Assembly: GCA_964569095.1 (NCBI GenBank)
Contig: CAZMTB010000048.1
Span: 1-8,834, forward strand
DNA from: JALWSI01 sp964569095 [NCBI: uncultured Aquificales bacterium]
Lineage (GTDB): Bacteria > Thermosulfidibacterota > Thermosulfidibacteria > Thermosulfidibacterales
Reading direction: 5' to 3'
Length of the DNA: 8,834 bases
In this document: positions 1 through 5,948 of the stretch, one piece after another
Layout of the letters: every line of letters begins with the position of its first letter
Numbering within the stretch: position 1 is the stretch's first letter
Translations under genes and position numbers: made by a program
The notes under the pieces: model-generated
Told to the model about the DNA's origin: nothing
Databases searched by the model: none
The model's input: the letters and a program-made list of their open reading frames with translations, nothing else

Positions 1-268
1 TGAGGTATATGTGTTGACGAAGGAGGAGGGTGGTCGTCACACGCCGTTTTTCCCTGGGTACAGGCCTCAGTTTTACTTTAGGACGACGGACGTTACTGGT
101 ACGGTGATTTTGCCTGAGGGAGTAGAGATGGTGATGCCTGGAGACAACGTGAACATGGATGCAGAGTTGATCTATCCGGTTGCGTTGGAGAAGGGATTAA
201 GGTTTGCGGTTAGAGAGGGTGGTCGCACGGTTGGGGCAGGTGTGGTCACCGACGTGATAGAGGATTAA
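1..268 (+). CDS. tuf: Elongation factor Tu, C-terminal fragment (5' end outside window)
   Basis: This is the last 88 codons of EF-Tu, the GTPase that carries aminoacyl-tRNA to the ribosomal A site. The first complete codon begins at base 2, and the frame is open to the left edge, so the GTP-binding domain is outside the window. What remains is the end of the last beta-barrel domain. Family signatures visible are [10 protein letters not shown] near the start, [14 protein letters not shown], and the near-terminal [13 protein letters not shown]. It ends VIED at a TAA. The rpsJ start lies only 4 bases further on, so the two genes are almost certainly on one transcript, as in the str-S10 arrangement. 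Codon use is odd compared with the genes downstream: all five leucines are TTG/TTA, six of eight threonines are ACG, and no proline is CCC. Identification is secure. Confidence 0.97.
   Translation, partial: EVYVLTKEEGGRHTPFFPGYRPQFYFRTTDVTGTVILPEGVEMVMPGDNVNMDAELIYPVALEKGLRFAVREGGRTVGAGVVTDVIED
260..264 (+). promoter_or_regulatory. Shine-Dalgarno for rpsJ inside the end of tuf
   Basis: GAGGA lies in the last codons of tuf, 8 bases before the rpsJ ATG. It supports the start at 273 over the in-frame ATG at 288, which has no good purine tract at the right distance. Its position implies that translation of tuf and rpsJ is coupled. Confidence 0.7.
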
Positions 269-272
269 GGGT

Positions 273-593
273 ATGGCAACGCAGTGGATGCGCATAAAGC
301 TTAAGGCCTACGATCACAAGGTTCTGGACAAGTCCGCCGAAGAGATCGTGAAGGCAGCTGTGCGCACAGGAGCCAAGGTTGCCGGGCCCATACCCCTGCC
401 CACCAAGATAAGCAGGTACACGGTCTTGAGGGGGCCCCACATTGACAAGAAGTCTCGGGAGCAGTTTGAGATTCGCGTTCACAAGAGGCTGCTAGAGCTT
501 AGAGAGAGCACTACAGACACCATAGAGGCCTTGAGCGAGCTTGATCTTCCTGCAGGAGTGGAGGTTGAGGTTAAGCTGATGGATACCCCATAG
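273..593 (+). CDS. rpsJ: 30S ribosomal protein S10
   Basis: S10 is a 30S head protein, and in many bacteria it also acts with NusB in transcription antitermination. The product has 106 residues, close to the roughly 103 of E. coli S10. Recognisable stretches are [14 protein letters not shown] near the N terminus, the proline-rich [20 protein letters not shown] in the long loop, and [15 protein letters not shown]. Starting at 273 gives an N terminus that aligns residue for residue with E. coli S10 up to KAYDH, and it has a Shine-Dalgarno at the right distance; an ATG five codons later is less likely. It opens the S10 block, directly after tuf and before rplC. The stop codon sits in the loop of a small GC-rich hairpin. 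Identity is certain. Confidence 0.98.
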   Translation: MATQWMRIKLKAYDHKVLDKSAEEIVKAAVRTGAKVAGPIPLPTKISRYTVLRGPHIDKKSREQFEIRVHKRLLELRESTTDTIEALSELDLPAGVEVEVKLMDTP

Positions 594-597
594 GGGT
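585..597 (+). other. Small GC-rich hairpin around the rpsJ stop codon
   Basis: ACCCC (585-589) and GGGGT (593-597) form a 5-bp inverted repeat with a 3-base ATA loop. The rpsJ TAG (591-593) runs from the loop into the stem. No T-tract follows, so it is not an intrinsic terminator. A near copy of the 14-base core follows immediately at 600-613 and includes the rplC ribosome binding site. Confidence 0.5.
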
Positions 598-605
598 GGC
601 CCATA

Positions 606-610
606 GAGGG
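606..610 (+). promoter_or_regulatory. Shine-Dalgarno for rplC
   Basis: GAGGG lies 8 bases before the ATG at 619. This decides the rplC start: the in-frame GTG at 610 overlaps this site and has no proper ribosome binding site of its own. Confidence 0.65.
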
Positions 611-618
611 TGGAGACT

Positions 619-1254
619 ATGATAGAAGGCATATTGGGTAAGAAGATAGGTATGACTCAGGTGTTCACCGAGGACGGGATGGTGATACCCGTCACGGTGA
701 TCGAGGCAGGTCCCTGCACCGTGGTGTGCAAACGCACCAAGGATAAAGACGGTTACACCGCAGTGCAGCTGGGGTACATACCTGCCAAGAGGAAGCATCT
801 CAACAAACCCCTTCTCGGACACTTCGAGAAGAGAGGGGTTCCTCCCTTCAGGGTTCTCAGGGAGTTCCCCGTGAACGAGGAGTCCATCTCCGAGCTGGAA
901 GAGGGAAAAGAGGTGACCGTGGAGATCTTCGAGAAGGGTGACAAGGTTGCGGTCACCGGCAAGAGCAAGGGAAAGGGTTTCCAGGGGGCCATGAAGCGCC
1001 ACGGTTTTAGTGGTATGCGTGACAGCCACGGCTCGAGGTACCACCGTACCGTTGGTGCCATTGGTCAGCACACCTTTCCCGCAAGGGTCTTCAAGGGTTT
1101 GAGGATGGCGGGCCAGATGGGCAACAAGAAGGTGACAGTAAGGGGCCTCGAGGTGGTAGAGGTGATTCCCGACAAGAACCTTCTTCTGGTGAAGGGGAGC
1201 GTTCCCGGTCCCCAGAACGGCCTGCTCGTCATAAGACGGATGAAGGGTAGATAA
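619..1254 (+). CDS. rplC: 50S ribosomal protein L3
   Basis: L3 binds 23S rRNA early in 50S assembly and sends a long extension toward the peptidyl-transferase centre. From ATG 619 the product has 211 residues, the usual length (E. coli 209), and begins MIEGILGKKIGMTQVF, the family N terminus. A GTG three codons upstream would add residues not typical of L3 and would overlap the Shine-Dalgarno. The signature SKGKGFQGAMKRHGF (about 116-130) and the extension from about 135 to 170, ending in MAGQMG, are present. By recalled alignment, the glutamine methylated by PrmB in E. coli (Q150) corresponds to threonine 152 here, so that modification is not expected. It sits 25 bases after rpsJ and 2 bases before rplD. 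Confidence 0.97.
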   Translation: MIEGILGKKIGMTQVFTEDGMVIPVTVIEAGPCTVVCKRTKDKDGYTAVQLGYIPAKRKHLNKPLLGHFEKRGVPPFRVLREFPVNEESISELEEGKEVTVEIFEKGDKVAVTGKSKGKGFQGAMKRHGFSGMRDSHGSRYHRTVGAIGQHTFPARVFKGLRMAGQMGNKKVTVRGLEVVEVIPDKNLLLVKGSVPGPQNGLLVIRRMKGR

Positions 1255-1256
1255 CC

Positions 1257-1883
1257 ATGGCTGTGGTGGAAGTGATCAACGTTTCAGGAGAGAAGGCGGG
1301 AGAGAGGGAGCTTTCTGCCGCGGTGTTCGACGCCCCTATCAACAGGCACCTCCTCTACGAAACCGTGAAGTGGCAGATGAACGCCAAGCGTTCAGGAACC
1401 GCTTGCACCAAGACCCGTGGAGAGGTGCGGGGCGGTGGCAGGAAGCCCTGGCGCCAGAAGGGGACCGGCAGGGCAAGGCAGGGTTCCATCAGGGCTCCAC
1501 ATTGGGTAGGCGGTGGAACCGTGTTTGGACCCCGTCCTCGCTCCTACGCCACAAAGTTGCCAAAGAAGGCCAGAAGGGCTGCGCTTCGTTCTGCCCTGAC
1601 TGCCCGCCTGAAGGATGGTGACATAGTGGTGGTGGACGAGCTGAGGCTGGAGGACCACAAGACCAAGAGTGCCAAGGCCATGCTTCAATCGCTGGGACTC
1701 TGGGAGAAGAAGCTTCTCATCGTGGTGCCCCAGATCGACTTCTTCCTTGACAGGAGCACCAGCAACCTTCCCTTCGTAAAGGTGGTCCCCGTGGAGGGTC
1801 TGAACGTTTACGACCTCCTCAATGCCGAGGTTGTGCTGTGCACCCAGGCAGCAGTGGACATGATAGAGGAGAGGCTCTCATGA
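1257..1883 (+). CDS. rplD: 50S ribosomal protein L4
   Basis: L4 binds 23S rRNA, and its long loop lines the peptide exit tunnel. In E. coli it also represses its own operon. The product has 208 residues, close to the family norm. The tunnel loop is about residues 45-95, with the signature [15 protein letters not shown] (63-77). K63, whose change gives macrolide resistance in E. coli, is present as lysine. [15 protein letters not shown] and the C-terminal NLPFVKV and LLNAEVV stretches also match the family. The ATG follows the rplC stop by 2 bases, with a purine-rich AAGGGTAG in the end of rplC. Its TGA overlaps the next start as ATGA. Autogenous control of the E. coli kind is not supported here, because no leader exists between tuf and rpsJ. 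Confidence 0.97.
   Translation: MAVVEVINVSGEKAGERELSAAVFDAPINRHLLYETVKWQMNAKRSGTACTKTRGEVRGGGRKPWRQKGTGRARQGSIRAPHWVGGGTVFGPRPRSYATKLPKKARRAALRSALTARLKDGDIVVVDELRLEDHKTKSAKAMLQSLGLWEKKLLIVVPQIDFFLDRSTSNLPFVKVVPVEGLNVYDLLNAEVVLCTQAAVDMIEERLS
1865..1874 (+). promoter_or_regulatory. Shine-Dalgarno for rplW inside the end of rplD
   Basis: AGAGGAGAGG lies 5 bases before the ATG at 1880 and encodes the last residues of L4. It supports the short rplW start over longer in-frame openings beginning at 1838. Confidence 0.75.
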
Positions 1884-2179
1884 AGATGCGCAACGATCCA
1901 TACCAGATAATAATCCGCCCCATCATCACCGAGAAGAGCATGGAGATAAAGGAGAGCTCCAACGTGGTCACCTTCGAGGTGCATCCAAAGGCCAACAAGT
2001 CAGAGATAAAGAAGGCTGTGGAGCAGCTCTTTGGTGTGAAGGTGCTCTCTGTTAACACCTTGAACGTCAAGGGTAAGACCAAGAGGTTCAGGTTCATAAG
2101 GGGCAAAAAGAAAGACTGGAAGAAGGCCATGGTGAAGCTGAAACCCGGCGACACCATTGACCTCTTCGAGGGAGTGTAA
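1880..2179 (+). CDS. rplW: 50S ribosomal protein L23
   Basis: L23 sits at the exit of the peptide tunnel and is the main docking site for trigger factor and signal recognition particle. The product has 99 residues, matching the family (about 95-100). The N terminus [20 protein letters not shown] shows the conserved RPxITEKS motif. Further matches are VHPKANKSEIKKAVEQLFGVKV, then the basic loop GKTKRFRF, then WKKAMVKLKPGDTIDLF. The start is ATG 1880, overlapping the rplD TGA as ATGA with a strong Shine-Dalgarno just upstream, so coupled translation is likely. A start two codons later at 1886 is possible but less well spaced. Rplb follows after 3 bases. Confidence 0.97.
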   Translation: MKMRNDPYQIIIRPIITEKSMEIKESSNVVTFEVHPKANKSEIKKAVEQLFGVKVLSVNTLNVKGKTKRFRFIRGKKKDWKKAMVKLKPGDTIDLFEGV

Positions 2180-2182
2180 ACC

Positions 2183-3007
2183 ATGGGTGTGAGAAGATGT
2201 AAACCTACCTCTCCCGGTCGTCGCTTCATGTCTTTCTCGGACTTTGCAGAGATAACCAAAACCGAGCCCGAGAAGTCTCTGCTTAGGCCTCTGAAGAAGA
2301 CCGGAGGAAGGAACAACAAGGGAAGAATAACCGTCAGGTTCAGGGGGGGCGGACACAAGAGGCGCTACCGCCTGATAGACTTTCGCAGGGACAAGGACGG
2401 CGTTCCCGCAAAGGTGGCGGCTATAGAGTACGATCCCAACAGGTCTGCACGCATAGCCCTTCTCCACTACCTCGACGGTGAGAAACGCTACATCATTGCC
2501 CCTGAGGGCCTATCGGTGGGAGACATCGTCTCTTCCGGGCCCGACGCAGAGGTGAAGGTGGGCAACGCCCTGCCTTTGGAGAACATTCCCCTGGGTTCCT
2601 TCATACACAACCTCGAGATCACCCCGGGGAAGGGTGGGCAGATGGTGCGAAGCGCAGGGGCCTACGCCCAGTTGATGGCAAAAGAGGGTGGAATGGCCCA
2701 CGTGAAGCTGCCCTCTGGCGAGATAAGGCTCTTCTCTGTTAAGTGCAAGGCCACCCTGGGGCAGGTGGGCAACATGGAACACGAGAACATCGTGCTGGGC
2801 AAGGCGGGTAGGAACAGGTGGCTGGGGAGAAATCCCCACGTTCGTGGAACCGCCATGAACCCCGTTGATCACCCACACGGTGGAGGCGAGGGACGAACCA
2901 AGGGTCGTCATCCCGTCACACCTTGGGGAGTGCCCACCAAGGGTCACAAGACCCGCAAGAAGGGCAAGTACTCTGACAAGTTCATCGTGAGAAGGCGAAA
3001 GGCCTAA
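2183..3007 (+). CDS. rplB: 50S ribosomal protein L2
   Basis: L2 is a core 23S rRNA-binding protein needed for subunit association and peptidyl-transferase activity. The product has 274 residues (E. coli 273). Visible features are the N-terminal KPTSPGRRF, the OB-fold region with [16 protein letters not shown], the SH3-like region with [20 protein letters not shown], and the C-terminal [12 protein letters not shown] at about 226-237. H230 corresponds to the functionally critical histidine known as H229 in mature E. coli L2. The tail ends KFIVRRRKA. The ATG is 3 bases after the rplW stop, with GAGGGAG in the end of rplW serving as ribosome binding site. No key residue is missing, and the start is consistent with the conserved N terminus. 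Confidence 0.98.
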   Translation: MGVRRCKPTSPGRRFMSFSDFAEITKTEPEKSLLRPLKKTGGRNNKGRITVRFRGGGHKRRYRLIDFRRDKDGVPAKVAAIEYDPNRSARIALLHYLDGEKRYIIAPEGLSVGDIVSSGPDAEVKVGNALPLENIPLGSFIHNLEITPGKGGQMVRSAGAYAQLMAKEGGMAHVKLPSGEIRLFSVKCKATLGQVGNMEHENIVLGKAGRNRWLGRNPHVRGTAMNPVDHPHGGGEGRTKGRHPVTPWGVPTKGHKTRKKGKYSDKFIVRRRKA

Positions 3008-3010
3008 GTG

Positions 3011-3020
3011 AGGGAGGGAG
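3011..3020 (+). promoter_or_regulatory. Shine-Dalgarno for rpsS (GTG start)
   Basis: AGGGAGGGAG lies 3 to 7 bases before the GTG at 3024, depending on register. It supports initiation at a GTG giving [12 protein letters not shown], the conserved S19 N terminus. Confidence 0.75.
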
Positions 3021-3023
3021 ACC

Positions 3024-3311
3024 GTGGCGAGATCCATTAAGAAAGGACCCTATGTTGACCCCAAGCTGCTCAAGAAGGTGGAAGAGATGGAGAAGCGGGG
3101 CGAGAAGAAGGTTATCAAGACCTGGTCCCGCAGGTCTACCATTATACCTGAGTTTGAGGGTCATACCTTTGCAGTTCACAACGGGAGGAAGTTCGTTCCC
3201 GTTTATGTCACAGAGCAGATGATAGGACACAAGCTGGGGGAGTTTGCCCCAACCCGCACCTACAGGGGACACGGGGCAGACAAGAAGGGTAAAAAAGGAA
3301 AGGTGCGCTAA
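3024..3311 (+). CDS. rpsS: 30S ribosomal protein S19
   Basis: S19 lies in the 30S head, forms a unit with S13, and touches the A-site region of 16S rRNA. The product has 95 residues, near the usual 92-95. It reads [19 protein letters not shown] at the start, then [30 protein letters not shown], then [16 protein letters not shown], all strong family signatures, and ends in a lysine-rich tail. The start is GTG rather than ATG; no in-frame ATG lies at the N terminus, and a strong purine tract precedes it. It follows rplB by 16 bases, and its TAA overlaps the Shine-Dalgarno of rplV. Confidence 0.97.
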   Translation: MARSIKKGPYVDPKLLKKVEEMEKRGEKKVIKTWSRRSTIIPEFEGHTFAVHNGRKFVPVYVTEQMIGHKLGEFAPTRTYRGHGADKKGKKGKVR

Positions 3312-3316
3312 GGAGG
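3309..3316 (+). promoter_or_regulatory. Near-perfect Shine-Dalgarno for rplV
   Basis: TAAGGAGG is almost fully complementary to the usual 16S rRNA 3' end and lies 4 bases before the rplV ATG. It includes the rpsS stop codon, so termination and initiation can occur at the same spot. Confidence 0.8.
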
Positions 3317-3320
3317 CGAG

Positions 3321-3692
3321 ATGGCTACCACGCGTAAGAAGAGCCCAGGGGTGAGAGCGGTTGGTCGTTATCTCCGCGTGTCGCCCCGAAAGGCAAGGGT
3401 TATAGCCGACATGATCCGGGGCAAGGATGTGGAGGAGGCCATGAACATCCTCAGCTTTGTTCCCCGAAGGGCGTGCAAGGTGATAGAGAAGGTGCTCACC
3501 TCTGCGGTGGCAAACGCAGAGGCCAGCCCAGACATAGAGGATCCTGATGCACTCTACATCAGGGAGATCATGGTGGACGGGGGTCCCGTGTTGAAGAGGT
3601 ACAGACCCCGTGCAATGGGGCGGGCCACCATGATCAGGAAGAGAACGAGTCATATCACTATCGTTCTTGACGAACGGCGTACCGGGAGGTGA
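3321..3692 (+). CDS. rplV: 50S ribosomal protein L22
   Basis: L22 binds 23S rRNA, and its beta-hairpin reaches into the peptide exit tunnel next to L4, a region involved in macrolide resistance and nascent-chain sensing. The product has 123 residues, somewhat longer than E. coli L22 (110) because of roughly eight extra N-terminal residues and a short C-terminal tail. Signatures are [18 protein letters not shown] (18-35), SAVANAEAS (61-69), and the hairpin and following strand from about 82 to 113, including [20 protein letters not shown]. The ATG at 3321 has an almost perfect Shine-Dalgarno. The TGA lies inside the ribosome binding site of rpsC, 4 bases before that gene's TTG start. Confidence 0.97.
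   Translation: MATTRKKSPGVRAVGRYLRVSPRKARVIADMIRGKDVEEAMNILSFVPRRACKVIEKVLTSAVANAEASPDIEDPDALYIREIMVDGGPVLKRYRPRAMGRATMIRKRTSHITIVLDERRTGR
3684..3692 (+). promoter_or_regulatory. Shine-Dalgarno for rpsC (TTG start)
   Basis: GGGAGGTGA lies 4 bases before the TTG at 3697 and overlaps the rplV stop codon. It decides the rpsC start: the ATG at 3692 is out of frame, and a TTG at 3667 would add ten residues not seen in S3. Confidence 0.8.
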
Positions 3693-3696
3693 TGGC

Positions 3697-4362
3697 TTGG
3701 GTCAGAAGGTTCATCCTATAGGGTTTCGCTTAGGCATTATTAGGGACTGGGATTCTCGCTGGTTTGCCAGCAAACGCGAGTACGCAAAGAACCTGCACGA
3801 GGATCTCAGAATAAGAAACTACCTGAAGCAGCGTCTTTATCACGCGGGTATATCCAGGGTAGAGATAGAGCGTGCCACCAAGAAGATAAAGATAGACATC
3901 TACGCCGCCCGTCCCGGGATCGTCATAGGAAGGAAGGGCTCTGAGGTAGACAAGAAAAAGAAGGAACTCGCATCTCTCACCGATAAGCAGGTGATTCTCA
4001 ACATAATGGAGGTGCCCATTCCCGAGACCGACGCCCAGCTGGTGGCAGAGAACGTTGCCATGCAGCTTGAGAGACGAGTGGCGTTCAGAAGGGCCATGAA
4101 GAGAGCGGTCAACACCGCTCTGAAGTTTGGTGCCCAGGGAGTGAAGATAAGCTGTGCCGGTAGGCTGGGTGGTGCCGAGATGGCCCGGCGCGAGTGGTAC
4201 AGGCAGGGAAGGGTGCCCCTTCACACCCTCAGGGCAGACATAGACTACGGAACAACCGAATCCCACACCAAGTACGGGGTGATTGGAGTTAAGGTGTGGA
4301 TCTTCAAGGGTGAGGTTGTCTCTTCTGACAAGGAGGAGAAGAAGACCGATGTTGGCTCCTAA
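3697..4362 (+). CDS. rpsC: 30S ribosomal protein S3
   Basis: S3 lies on the solvent side of the 30S head at the mRNA entry channel, where it helps unwind structured mRNA. From TTG 3697 the product has 221 residues and begins [13 protein letters not shown], the family N terminus. The KH type-2 domain is visible, with [13 protein letters not shown] and the GxxG motif GRKG at 78-81. The C-terminal domain contains [17 protein letters not shown] and the stretch [29 protein letters not shown]. It ends in a charged tail, [12 protein letters not shown], whose lysine and glutamate codons also form the Shine-Dalgarno of rplP. The last 14 bases overlap rplP. A TTG start is unusual for so highly expressed a gene, but the strong ribosome binding site supports it. 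Confidence 0.96.
   Translation: MGQKVHPIGFRLGIIRDWDSRWFASKREYAKNLHEDLRIRNYLKQRLYHAGISRVEIERATKKIKIDIYAARPGIVIGRKGSEVDKKKKELASLTDKQVILNIMEVPIPETDAQLVAENVAMQLERRVAFRRAMKRAVNTALKFGAQGVKISCAGRLGGAEMARREWYRQGRVPLHTLRADIDYGTTESHTKYGVIGVKVWIFKGEVVSSDKEEKKTDVGS
4330..4338 (+). promoter_or_regulatory. Shine-Dalgarno for rplP inside the S3 tail
   Basis: AAGGAGGAG lies 10 bases before the rplP ATG at 4349 and encodes part of the charged C-terminal tail of S3. It supports the 4349 start over the longer in-frame opening from 4283. Confidence 0.7.
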
Positions 4363-4750
4363 GAAGGTTAAGTTTCGCAAACAGCAGCGGGGTAGGATGA
4401 AGGGCATAGCCCGTGGCTCTGACATCTCTTTTGGAGAGTTTGGGCTACAGGCCCTTGAACCCACCTGGCTCACTGCCCAGCAGATAGAGGCGGGGCGTGT
4501 TGCCATGACCCGTCACGTGAAGAGGGGAGGAAAGATCTGGATAAGGGTCTTTCCCGACAAGCCCGTCTCGAAGAAGCCCGCCGAGACGCGAATGGGCAAG
4601 GGAAAAGGCAGTCCTGAATATTGGGTTGCCGTGGTAAAAAGGGGACGGGTCTTGTACGAGATCGCCGGGGTGGAGGAGAAGGTGGCCAAGGAGGCGTTGA
4701 GGTTGGCCGCTTCGAAGATGCCCATCAAGACCAGGATCCTGAGCAGGTAG
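4349..4750 (+). CDS. rplP: 50S ribosomal protein L16
   Basis: L16 binds 23S rRNA near the A-site tRNA and is a late-assembly protein of the 50S. The product has 133 residues (E. coli 136) and begins [19 protein letters not shown], the family signature. Other conserved parts are [24 protein letters not shown] (49-72) and [16 protein letters not shown] from position 81. R81 matches the arginine that is hydroxylated in E. coli L16, though nothing here shows that the modifying enzyme exists. The end [13 protein letters not shown] is also typical. It overlaps the end of rpsC by 14 bases in another frame, which points to coupled translation. Rpmc follows after 13 bases. Confidence 0.97.
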   Translation: MLAPKKVKFRKQQRGRMKGIARGSDISFGEFGLQALEPTWLTAQQIEAGRVAMTRHVKRGGKIWIRVFPDKPVSKKPAETRMGKGKGSPEYWVAVVKRGRVLYEIAGVEEKVAKEALRLAASKMPIKTRILSR

Positions 4751-4763
4751 AGGAGAGATCACC

Positions 4764-4967
4764 ATGAAGGCCTCTGAGCTTAGGGAATTGGATACCGAGG
4801 TTCTCCGCCAGAAGGAGGCGGAGCTGAAAAAGTCCATAATGGAGATGCGCTTCAACAAGGCCCTTGGAAAACTCGATAGTCCGGCGGCTTACAAGGCCCT
4901 GCGGAAGGACCTTGCCAGGGTGAAGACCATTCTTCGTGAGCGCGCTCTTGCGGAAGAGAGGGATTGA
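4764..4967 (+). CDS. rpmC: 50S ribosomal protein L29
   Basis: L29 is a small helical protein beside the peptide exit tunnel, next to L23. The product has 67 residues (family about 60-70). The N terminus [23 protein letters not shown] is typical, followed by the motif [13 protein letters not shown] and the C-terminal helix [17 protein letters not shown], where the pattern [13 protein letters not shown] is strongly conserved. The whole protein reads as two long charged helices. AGGAGAG at 4751-4757, 6 bases before the ATG, is the ribosome binding site. Its TGA is followed one base later by the rpsQ ATG. It sits between rplP and rpsQ, the standard order. Confidence 0.96.
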   Translation: MKASELRELDTEVLRQKEAELKKSIMEMRFNKALGKLDSPAAYKALRKDLARVKTILRERALAEERD

Positions 4968-4968
4968 G

Positions 4969-5250
4969 ATGAAGAAGGGGATGCGTCTGAGCGGCGTGGT
5001 GGTGAGCGATGCCATGGACAAGACGGTTACCGTGCTGGTGGAGCGCAGATTCATGCATCCGCGGTTCAAGAAGATCATCAAAAGAAGCCGTAAATTCATG
5101 GCGCACGATGCCGAGAACCAGTGCAGAGTTGGTGACCGGGTGAGAATAAGGGAGTCTCGCCCCTTGAGCAGGCATAAGCGCTGGGTGGTTGAAGAGATTC
5201 TGGAGAGGAAGGAGATACCTGGCGATGATACAACCCCAGACAATGGTTGA
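4969..5250 (+). CDS. rpsQ: 30S ribosomal protein S17
   Basis: S17 is an OB-fold protein that binds 16S rRNA early in 30S assembly. The product has 93 residues, a little longer than the typical 80-90. Signatures are [20 protein letters not shown] (7-26), [18 protein letters not shown] and the OB-fold end [23 protein letters not shown]. The extra length is an acidic and polar tail after ILERKE, reading [11 protein letters not shown]. This tail is encoded by DNA that also carries the first codons of rplN. The ATG at 4969 has GAGGGA 5 bases upstream in the end of rpmC; an earlier in-frame ATG at 4936 lies inside rpmC and adds non-family residues. The overlap with rplN is 26 bases. Confidence 0.96.
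   Translation: MKKGMRLSGVVVSDAMDKTVTVLVERRFMHPRFKKIIKRSRKFMAHDAENQCRVGDRVRIRESRPLSRHKRWVVEEILERKEIPGDDTTPDNG
5209..5214 (+). promoter_or_regulatory. Shine-Dalgarno for rplN inside rpsQ
   Basis: AAGGAG lies 10 bases before the ATG at 5225 and forms part of the S17 codons for the ERKE stretch. The alternative ATG at 5243 has no purine tract at a suitable distance, so 5225 is the likely rplN start. Confidence 0.65.
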
Positions 5251-5593
5251 GGTGGCAGACAACACCGGTGCTAAGAAGGCCCTGTGCATACGGGTGCTGG
5301 GAGGTAGTTCCCAGAGGTACGCCCGGCTGGGAGACTTGGTGGTTGTAGCTGTGAAAGAGGCCTTGCCCGATGGCACAGTGAAGAAGGGCGAGGTGCACCG
5401 GGCAGTGGTGGTTAGAACCGCCAAGGAGGCGCGCAGGCAGGATGGCAGTTACATCCGGTTCGACCGCAACTCCGTGGTACTGGTGAAACCCTCGGGAGAG
5501 CCAATGGGTACCCGCATCTTCGGGCCCGTGGCGAGAGAGCTGAGGCGCAAGGGATTCATGCGCATCATCTCCTTGGCCCCTGAGGTTCTGTGA
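5225..5593 (+). CDS. rplN: 50S ribosomal protein L14
   Basis: L14 is one of the most conserved 50S proteins. It contacts 16S rRNA at an intersubunit bridge and is the docking site for the silencing factor RsfS. The product has exactly 122 residues, the standard length. It begins [18 protein letters not shown], and further signatures are [24 protein letters not shown], then [13 protein letters not shown], then FDRNSVVLV and [15 protein letters not shown] 5225 gives the canonical length; longer in-frame openings from 5189 lie inside rpsQ. It opens the spc part of the cluster, but no promoter is visible before it, since its start overlaps rpsQ by 26 bases. Its TGA is 11 bases before the rplX ATG. 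Confidence 0.97.
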   Translation: MIQPQTMVEVADNTGAKKALCIRVLGGSSQRYARLGDLVVVAVKEALPDGTVKKGEVHRAVVVRTAKEARRQDGSYIRFDRNSVVLVKPSGEPMGTRIFGPVARELRRKGFMRIISLAPEVL

Positions 5594-5604
5594 GGGTGGT
5601 AGAG

Positions 5605-5916
5605 ATGGCCAAGATAAAGAGAGACGACACGGTGATGGTGATCGCGGGAAAGGACAAGGGACGCAGGGGAAAGGTTTTGCGCGTCTTTCCCGCCAAGTCC
5701 AGGGTGTTGGTGGAGAACGTGAACGTGGTTAAACGCCACACCCCGCCCTCTCAGGCCCATAAGGGAGGCATAGTAGAGAAGGAGGCGCCCATACACATAT
5801 CCAACGTGATGCTGGTCTGTCCCAAGTGCGGTGATCCCACCAGGGTGGGTTTCTCTCTTCTCGAGGACGGCACCAAGAGGCGTCTCTGCAAACGGTGTGG
5901 CGAGATCATAGAGTGA
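5605..5916 (+). CDS. rplX: 50S ribosomal protein L24, four-cysteine form
   Basis: L24 starts 50S assembly by binding the 5' domain of 23S rRNA and lies near the tunnel exit. The product has 103 residues (E. coli 104). The N-terminal KOW segment is visible as DDTVMVIAGKDKGRRGKVLRV (7-27), followed by VENVNVVKRHTPP and GGIVEKEAPIHISNVML. The C-terminal part carries C72, C75, C95 and C98 in a CX2C-X19-CX2C pattern, a zinc-ribbon-like arrangement found in many bacterial L24 proteins but absent from E. coli L24. ATG 5605 has GAGGGTGG 5 bases upstream. A GTG at 5590, overlapping the rplN stop, is in frame but would add five residues and lacks a good ribosome binding site. Confidence 0.96.
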   Translation: MAKIKRDDTVMVIAGKDKGRRGKVLRVFPAKSRVLVENVNVVKRHTPPSQAHKGGIVEKEAPIHISNVMLVCPKCGDPTRVGFSLLEDGTKRRLCKRCGEIIE

Positions 5917-5948
5917 TTGACGAGGAGTAGAAGAGGTTATGGCATCAC
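5913..5948 (+). other. Weak inverted repeat spanning the rplE ribosome binding site
   Basis: GTGAT (5913-5917) is complementary to ATCAC (5944-5948), and with single-base bulges G5919-C5943 and C5921-G5942 could extend the pairing. The loop contains GAGGAG, and the rplE ATG falls near the 3' arm. This is roughly where the spc operator for S8 lies in E. coli, but I do not see the S8-binding core, so its function is unknown and it may be chance. Confidence 0.25.

Noticed and set aside
585-613. Intrinsic terminator after rpsJ.
   Set aside because: The GC-rich hairpin is followed by purines and no T-tract, and rplC is only 25 bases away.
1370-1621. An 83-codon plus-strand frame inside rplD.
   Set aside because: It is an out-of-frame shadow of conserved L4 codons, with no ribosome binding site or family resemblance.
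3730-4506. A 258-codon open frame on the minus strand opposite rpsC and rplP, and similar long minus-strand frames (for example 571-1071, 1819-2358, 2982-3653, 7094-7774).
   Set aside because: They lie opposite conserved ribosomal genes, show no recognisable domain, and arise because TTA, CTA and TCA codons are rare in the plus-strand genes, which removes stops from the complementary frames.
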